Origin: Climacteris rufus
Lineage: Eukaryota; Chordata; Aves; Passeriformes; Climacteridae
Assembly: GCA_013398175.1 (NCBI GenBank)
Contig: VZRZ01001998.1
Coordinates: forward strand, 4,010,244-4,074,243
Direction of reading: 5' to 3'
Length of the DNA: 64,000 bases
The notes beneath the pieces were generated by a model that did no database searches, had not been told where the DNA came from, and saw nothing but the letters and a program-made list of their open reading frames with translations. This document shows positions 57,630 to 64,000 of the stretch, piece after piece (within the stretch, counting starts at the first letter, position 1; the number at the start of each line of letters is the position of its first letter). Position numbers and translations under genes: made by a program.

Positions 57630-60420
57630 TGGGAGAAGAAAGACATCAGAAGGACAAGAGGATGTAAAGGAATGTAAGAGTGTGCAAGTCTGGGGGGCAA
57701 AATTAATCCAAATGTCCATGTGAGTGTGTTATCATTTGACAATGAATGTATGAAATCTACACTTTTCATTAAAAAATAGAGATCCAAATTAGTTATTGAT
57801 ACTGGTGAATGCTGTAATGTTATTTAAGGTTTCATAATTGGGAATTCCCTGGTCAGCAACACTGATACTGTCAGGAAACTCCAATCCCACAGCCCATCCT
57901 TGGGGCACTAAACCATGATAAATGCAGCATTTCTATCCCCTCAAAGAGTGACTGCAGGAATTAGAGCTGTGGTGAGTCCCTCCTGTCCTCTAACCCAGAA
58001 CACCCAACAGCCCTGCCAGCCAGGGCTAAAAGGGCTTTTGATGCAATCCAAGCCATTTGTCCCGTGTCCCTGTGCTCTTATCTGGTATTAAAAAGGAGAC
58101 AAGTCTATTTCTGCCCCAAATTCTGCTTTGAGTGCCTCAGGCCAGAGCTCTGCCTCATGAGAACAGCAGGGTAACAGTGGCTACACCTGGATCTGAACCA
58201 GACTGGGCATCTGGCATTTCCTAGAAATGGTTTTTCCAGAAGAAGCTTCCATTAAAAACCCAGGAGTACAAACTGAATTACCAGTAGCTACATGCAGTGA
58301 TTGGGCAAATTGTACAACCTTCCCCTCCCCTTACAAAATCTTCCCTTTAATGTCACATCATTCCATTTTATCTGGGCTGAGATTGAACAAGATTAAATGT
58401 AGGCTGGAAACAATAAGGCAGTCCACAAAGTAAATTTCTTTCATTTAAAGAAATTACTTAAGCAAATAGTGATTAATACAAAAGCTGTCTTCTTTCATGA
58501 AAGACGTAATTTGCATTTAAACAAATTCCTCTGTGTGTAGATGAAAGAAAACAAGGTTACAGAAAAAGGGGGAAATATTTGGCATCAAACCGTCAATACA
58601 TCAAAGACAAAGATGGCAGATTGCTCTGTAAACACATTTCTTGGTAGGGTAATTTTCTAATGAGTGATAGCAGTTTGTGATAAGATTTAAACTTACAAAG
58701 TCTTGCTGCAAAATAAACGTGGCTCAGGATAGGCAGGATATTTTATCTACAAAAGAGAGTGGGGCTCTTTCCCAAGGAGGACACTTCAGCTGATGCCCCA
58801 GGTCTCACCAAACCTCAGGAATCGTGCTGTGAAACAGTCACAAGGAAATAACTTTTGTGAAATAGTGAAGGAGGAAAATGGGTTTTAATACAGACCAGCA
58901 TAAAAAACAAAACAAAATAAACCCCACAAGTGCTACTCTGACATTAAAAAAAGCAAACCAAGGAACTGAGAGCTGGTGGTTATTTCCTTTATTCCCAAGG
59001 ATTTAGGACATTATGCTTACCCTAATTTTAAAGGAAAAAAAAACCACTTTTCAGGCTCTTTAAGCCCAGTCAGAAAAAAAGGTGAGGCCCTGGTAACAAG
59101 AGAGATGGGCATGAGCTTTGCAGGACATGGAATAAAGTGTGGGCCCACAGGCAGAAAAGAAGGAGCAGAGGAATATTTGCTTTTAGGAGACCTGGGCAAA
59201 TGGGGAAATTCTCTTAACTTCTGGAGAAAAACGAGTCAAAGCAAAGGAAAGTGCTGCCTGAACTCATAAATGCTTTGGAGATTCCAATTCAACATTTTCT
59301 CAGTTGCTTTTCCAAAAAAAAAAAGGGAAAAAAGGGAAATAAGAACTGCTTGTGCATCCCCTTTAGGTGAATCTCTCACCCACTGAGTTGGGGCTTGTAG
59401 GGGGAAGATAAATGACCAAACAAGGGATCACACAGATTTTATTTTTTTTTTTTTTAATTATGGTTCTCTCCCTGGTTCTTTTCTTCCTCATGCTTGGTTT
59501 TGTTTCCATTTTTATTTTTAAAATATTTTAACTTTTTCTTTGTTTTCTTTGTTTCTTCTCCATGCTAGAAATATTACTGGGTGGAAAATAAAGATGCAAT
59601 AATTATATCCCCCTCATTTTTTTTTCATTTTTAGTGCATTGCACTTTTATATGTTCCTCAAGTTCATCATTTTCCCTGCTCACTGTACGAAAAATTATCA
59701 AAGGCAATAAAAATGAAAGGAAACAGCATCCCTGATTTTCTTATAAATACACTGATACATAAAAAAGTGGAACAAATCCTTAAAATCTCTACCCAGCCAG
59801 GCTCTTTCCTATTTTTTCCTCACAAGCAGCAGATGTTTTTTCCATCCCAGCATAAAGGAGAAATTTCCACATCCAGTTTATGGGAGCTTTGTTGATGCAC
59901 TGGGTGAGGATTAACAAGTAATTTTAATTAATATGGCAAAACCAAGTTCAAAGAAGACAGGAAATTTGTAAATCTTGCAAGACCACTAATTCTGCCTGGG
60001 CTTTTAGATGCAGAAAATGTGCCCCATGGAATTTTCCATATTAGCATTTTTCCTAAGGTTTATACACTGGAATCCTTTCCCCATCACCATCAGGAGCCTC
60101 CTGATTCAGTGGATCTTTAATTTCACCCTTGTGTTCCCAATCTTTGTGTGTCTTTCCAATGTTTCTGTAAAATGAGCAGCACTGTTGTCATTTTGGGTGT
60201 TCACTGAGCAGAAAACCTGGGAAAGAGCAGCTGCCTAAACCCAGGATTTGCTTTTTGGGGCACCTTCTACCCCTGCAAGTCCAACAGCATCAATAGGAAA
60301 AGAAGAACATAAATATTTTGGTGGAAACAATTCTGATTTTGCAAAATTAAATAATGTCAAATTGCTCTAACTTTGCTCTGTGGTGGAATGATGAGCCTTG
60401 CAGAGACATGAAGCAGCAAA
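57630..60420. other. 5' flank, no gene seen
   Basis: AT-rich with homopolymers near 59310-59330 and 59438-59455. No repeat or gene recognised. Confidence 0.5.
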
Positions 60421-60500
60421 TGTTACATATCTTGATTTTAGGAGGGCTTTTGCCATGGTCAGACACGTTCTTGGAGTGAAATTGAGGTGACCAAACCTCA
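60420..60500 (+). mobile_element. Possible decayed CR1 reverse-transcriptase fragment
   Basis: One plus frame reads VTYLDFRRAFAMVRHVL, close to the LDFxKAFDxVxH motif of non-LTR reverse transcriptases such as CR1 ORF2. The second catalytic motif and flanking homology are not evident, so this is a short, uncertain relic. Confidence 0.4.
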
Positions 60501-60559
60501 GAACTGCCTGAGGAGCTGCTCAGAAAACTGTTATTACAGTTTCCCAACAAAATGAAAGG

Positions 60560-61076
60560 ACCAGAGGGGTTTTCCTGGGGTCACTCCTGAGCCTGAAGTT
60601 TAATAAATCTCCTGTGAGGGTTTAACTTCTCAAAGATTGAGGATGAGTGATAGCAAGAAGTTCCCAGAGGGAGGATGGTCAAGCACAATCAACTCCAGGC
60701 TTTCCAACACTGGATTCTCCACACACTTTCCCAAAAGCAAATTCAACCTTTGGGGCCAGGGGATAAGTTCAATCCAGCTCCCTTTTTGGTTGATGCTGTG
60801 CAGCCACATGATTTAATGCCTTGGAGCAGTGTAAGAGCCAAATTACTGGTGTGAGATCAGGAGCTGCAAATACAAAAATTCCAGGTGAAAATGGGCTCTT
60901 GTCCAACCTTTTTCACTCCTTCTTTCTTTTGCTCCTTTCATTTTCTTCCACCCCTTTCACTCCACAGAGAAAGGCCACTCTGTAGTGACCCCAAGGTCTG
61001 GCTTAGAGCTCCATCCTTTAAAACACCACCAAAATTAGGGCATCATGAAGGGGGCAAAGCTGTGCTGAGAAAGGGC
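60560..61076. other. 5' flank, nothing recognised
   Basis: No gene or repeat boundary identified in this stretch. Confidence 0.45.
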
Positions 61077-61400
61077 TCTGTGCAGTGGCTTTGCCTCTTT
61101 GGCTCCCTTAGCATCTTCTGGATTCCAGGAAAAGCCAAGGAATGGGAACAGCAGCCGTGGCTCTAAAATGTGTGGCCAGATCTGCTCAGCTCAAGCTCCC
61201 CATCCATATCTGGGAATTCTGGAGAATCTTTACAGAGATTCTGTGCAGTGGCTTTGCCTCTTTGGCTCCCTTAGCATCTTCTGGATTCCAGGAAAAGCCA
61301 AGGAATGGGAACAGCAGCCGTGGCTCTAAAATGTGTGGCCAGAGCTGCTCAGGCTCAAGCTCCTGGTCCATCCCTGGGAATTCTGAGGAATCCTTAGAGA
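61077..61400. repeat. 163-bp tandem duplication, two copies
   Basis: TGCAGTGGCTTTGCCTCTTT at 61081 recurs at 61244 (offset 163). The copies match closely for about 110 bp, then diverge (CAGATCTGCTCAGCTC against CAGAGCTGCTCAGGCTC). The first copy ends with a single GAGAATCTTTACAGAGATTC, equivalent to one unit of the array that follows the second copy. Confidence 0.92.
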
Positions 61401-61707
61401 AACTTCTCAGGAATCTTTACAGAGATTTCTCAAGAATCCTTGCAGAGATTTCCCAGGAATCCTTAGAGAAACTTCTCAGGAATCTTTACAGAGATTTCTC
61501 AGGAATCTTTACAGAGATTTCTCAAGAATCCTTACAGAGATTTCCCAGGAATCCTTACAGAGATTTCTCAGGAATCCTTACAGAGACTTCTCATGAATCC
61601 TTACAGAGATTTCTCAGGAATCCTTACAGAGACTTCTCATGAATCCTTACAGAGATTTCCCAGGAATCCTTACAGAGATTTCTCAGGAATCCTCACAGAC
61701 ACCTCTC
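61386..61707. repeat. 23-bp tandem array, 14 units
   Basis: Fourteen units of exactly 23 bp, form AGGAATCCTTACAGAGATTT then CTC, fill 322 bp with no indels. Units 1-3 and 4-6 share a sub-pattern (AGAGAAACTT unit followed by CTTTACAGAGATTT unit), and AGGAATC/ATGAATC units alternate at 9-12, so blocks of two to three units have been copied. A 166-codon plus-strand ORF with a 23-residue period crosses it and is an artefact of 3 x 23 bp. Confidence 0.97.
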
Positions 61708-62818
61708 TTTCCTGAACGATCTCCCAAAATTCTGAAAACTTGGGAAGTTTTAGCAAAGGGCAGGATGGGGATGAGAACAACTCCGTGGTTTTCCAGGTGG
61801 GTTCCTGGCTGTGGAACATTCCCTGCCACACGGGGCAGCCCTGCAGATGTTCCCAGCTGTGGCAGGAAACACCCACAGCCAGCCCTGGCCCAGATGTTTT
61901 CCCTGCCACAGGGGGGAAGTCACTAATAGTGAGCTGAGCTAATGAGGGTAATGAGCTAATAGAGAGTGGCTGCATCGCTTTGATGCTAATTCCCTCATGG
62001 AAGGGCTCCTTTCATGTCCTGGGCTGCTCTCTAAAGCAGCAGCCCAATCTGTTAATTTAAATCCGTCATTAAGGAAGGAGGAAGCACTTGGATCTGGTGA
62101 GGAGAAGAATATTTGGGTTGTTTCATCCTGCCACAGCTTTTTCCTCAAGGTTTGTCTCAGGGAGAGGCAATGCCAGGAATGGAAATACATAATGTGGAAT
62201 TCTTTCTGGAGCTTGTCACTCCTCTGCTGCTTTTTTAACCTGGATGTTCAGTCTACTCTTCTGTATTGCAAAGAACATCACTGTGATCTATAAATCTCTC
62301 TTTGTGGCAGCGAGTCTGCAAACTGGTTTCTTTGACAACTTAAATACACATCTCATGTCTCCTCCAAGAACGATTCTGTGAGGTTTTTTGATAAAAACTA
62401 TAGAAAAAGCACCTGTGAGCCCATTGTTAGTCAAATTAGAGCCCTTGAAATATTACTTTCTATTATTCAACCTTTAAAAGGGGTTTAATAAGCTGCATTT
62501 TATCAAACACCACTGTATTTTTCAAAAGATTTTAAAGAGAATCTCATCATTTTGCTTCCCAAGCCGCAGATAATGTGAGAAGAAAACGTACCATGTTTCT
62601 CAGGAATCATTCCACAGCTAACTCCAAACCAATTATTTTCTATAAAAGTGGTGGTGCAGAGGTTTTGTGGTTGCTCTATTTCATTTTGTCAGGGCGAGTG
62701 TTGATGGCACACAGAGGAAGGGGATATATCCAGGAGACAGAGCAGCACAACAGAAGATTTAGGGTTTAAACACATGGGCTAGCCCTAAATTCCTGTTACT
62801 AAATTCAGGGTGGTTGCT
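61708..62818. other. 5' flank, no gene seen
   Basis: Near-duplicate CCCTGCCACA(C/G)GGGG motifs at about 61822 and 61904 and GAGCTAAT repeats at 61930-61962 are the only structure. Confidence 0.45.
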
Positions 62819-62819
62819 A

Positions 62820-62905
62820 CACCACAGAATCACAGAATGGTTTAGATGGAAAGGACATTAAACATCATCCAGTTCCAAACCCCAAAGGGTGCCACCTTCT
62901 ACTTC
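62820..62905 (-). mobile_element. CR1 LINE 3' fragment (short)
   Basis: CACAGAATCACAGAATGGTT, TAGATGGAAAGGACATTAAA and CATCATCCAGTTCCAAACCC match the antisense CR1 3' end. Only about 85 bp remain. Confidence 0.88.
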
Positions 62906-63359
62906 AGAAGTCAGTGTCAAAATTTTTAAACAATGTAATTAACTTCTTGAAATTTTAAAATAAACAGACACCAACTGCTCTTCTCCTCCCTGCCTACAAA
63001 GAAACAGCAGTGATTCTTGTATTTCAGCCCCACAGAAATATTTACTGATAGTTCTGATCAAAGCATTGCACAAAATTAATTGTCTGTTTAATATTTTAAC
63101 GTCGTGACTCGCAGAAGGAACTGTTTGGAACAGTGATATGGTCTAGAGGGTTTGCAATGAATACAACCAGGTGTCAAACCTGATTCAGACTTCTCAGTGC
63201 CCTTCCAGCACAGCAAATAAAGTGATTTTACAAGATTTCTACCACACAGCGGGTCGGGATGGGTGAGCAGTGTCAGCCTCCCTGATCGCTGCTTGAGGAG
63301 GTTTCCTTTGCGAAAGAACTGGAGCCTGAGGAGGGCTGGCACTGAGGCACCTGCACCTC
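62906..63359. other. 5' flank, nothing recognised
   Basis: Short ORFs only; no element ends. Confidence 0.45.
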
Positions 63360-63366
63360 GTGGGGA

Positions 63367-63442
63367 GACTGTGTGTGGTTTGTGTGTGGTTTATGTCCGG
63401 TTTGTGTGTGATTTGTGTGCGATTTGTGTGTGGTTTGTGTCC
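63367..63442. repeat. 11-bp G/T-rich tandem repeat, about 6-7 units
   Basis: Units of the form TTTGTGTGTGG/A with one TTTATGTCCGG variant. On the minus strand this yields a THKPD/HTQTTH-like peptide inside a 164-codon spurious ORF. Confidence 0.85.
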
Positions 63443-63664
63443 ACAAACCACGGCCCTGAGCAGGGCTTTACCTCCATGGGATACCTGCCCACCTGGAAAG
63501 GCCAGCATTCCCTCCCTTCCCAGCCCAAGCAATAAAAGGTTTATTTCTTCAGAGCTGCAACATTCCCGGAACTGAAACCCTGGTTCTTGGTGGAGGTTTT
63601 TGGGTTTCACACAATCTCCTGTGTGCCTGGGCTGCACAACGCGGCGGGGGCACAGCCATGGCCA

Positions 63665-63932
63665 CCCACAGGATCCCAGAGCGGCCGGGGCTGGGAAGAA
63701 CCTCTGGAGCACATCCAGGCCAGGGCAGGGCACCTGGAGCAGGTGGCTTGGGGATGTCTCCAGAGAGGGAGGCTCCCACCCTCAGTGGGCAGCTGTCCCA
63801 CTTCTCCGCCACCCTCATGGAAAGTTCTTCCTCATGTCGAGGTGGAACTTCTGGTGTTTTAGTTTTGGCCATCGCTCCTCGCCCTGCGGCCGGGCAGCGC
63901 TGCCCAGAGCCCGGCACCATCCGCAGAGCTTG
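63665..63932 (-). mobile_element. CR1 LINE 3' fragment, GC-rich subfamily
   Basis: Antisense CR1 order is clear: CACAGGATCCCAGAGCGGCC, AACCTCTGGAGCACATCCAG, CACCTGGAGCAGGTGGC, CACCCTCATGGAAAGTTCTT, CCTCATGTCGAGGTGGAACT and AGCCCGGCACCATCCGCAGA. It is more GC-rich than the other copies, consistent with a different CR1 subfamily. All ORFs at 63.2-63.95 kb are explained by it. Confidence 0.85.
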
Positions 63933-64000
63933 AGGCGGACGGCGGCTCCCTCCCCGCGCCTCCGCGGAGCCGAGCTGGCCGTGCGGGAGCGGCGGGGCGA
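63933..64000. promoter_or_regulatory. CpG-rich right edge, possible start of another CpG island
   Basis: The last about 70 bases are very CpG-dense (CCGCGCCTCCGCGGAGCCGA and GGGAGCGGCGGGGCGA), beyond the CR1 similarity. It could be the edge of an island for a neighbouring gene or a GC-rich repeat; the window ends before this can be decided. Confidence 0.35.

Noticed and set aside
57193..57787. ORFs of 123-155 codons with collagen-like or decapeptide repeats on both strands
   Set aside because: They arise from the 10-bp array, which is open in several frames on both strands; no sign of coding selection.
61142..61642. 166-codon ORF with a 23-residue repeat
   Set aside because: The 23-residue period equals three 23-bp units; explained fully by the tandem array.
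63239..63733. 164-codon minus-strand ORF and neighbouring ORFs at the right edge
   Set aside because: Built from an 11-bp G/T repeat and an antisense CR1 fragment.

Overview
The window looks like a draft-assembly segment of a bird nuclear genome, most likely a passerine. It carries many truncated CR1 LINE copies with the avian 3' end, three solo LTRs of one endogenous retrovirus family with intact 6-bp target-site duplications, and a short element pairing a tRNA-Ile-like head with a CR1-like tail, an architecture known from passerine SINEs. Background DNA is AT-rich and without genes, with isolated GC/CpG-rich islands. Runs of N and one N-marked duplication indicate assembly gaps.

Only one protein-coding exon can be supported. 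On the minus strand, 45763-45700 encodes a 21-residue N-terminus beginning MALVMEPISKWTPKQVVDWM and ends at a clean splice donor. This is the first coding exon of a CNK-family scaffold (connector enhancer of kinase suppressor of Ras). CNKSR2 is the best match; CNKSR3 is the alternative. The exon lies in a CpG island of about 1.3 kb (roughly 44.85-46.17 kb). The gene reads leftward, so 1-45699 is the start of a very long first intron that continues out of the window, and 46.2-64.0 kb is 5' flank. If it is CNKSR2, the locus would be autosomal in birds (human Xp corresponds largely to chicken chromosome 1).

Layout: 1-4.3 kb, featureless AT-rich intron. 4.3-5.2 kb, an exact 293-bp duplication with an N at the joint, then solo LTR A (minus). 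5.2-25.9 kb, mostly featureless intron with microsatellites and a 30-N gap. 25.97-26.70 kb, a 19-unit minisatellite. 28.7-28.8 kb, two oligo-T tracts around an N. 29.6-37.2 kb, CR1 fragments, two solo LTRs in opposite orientation, and a 15-bp array. 40.27-40.63 kb, a 184-bp tandem duplication. 44.9-46.2 kb, CpG island, 41-bp minisatellite and exon 1. 47.0 kb, CR1. 50.2-51.0 kb, a stack of SINE, 25-bp array, CR1 and GC-rich minisatellite. 57.2-57.6 kb, a possible minus-strand exon next to a 10-bp array. 61.1-61.7 kb, a duplication leading into a 23-bp array. 62.8-63.9 kb, CR1 fragments, then a CpG-rich right edge.

Almost all long open reading frames here come from tandem arrays whose units lack stop codons, or from CR1 and GC-rich sequence; I do not call them genes. 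I found no bacterial-type system, CRISPR array, or convincing tRNA, rRNA or miRNA gene. The main points of interest are the repeat architecture around the CNK promoter and several tandem arrays caught at different stages of growth.
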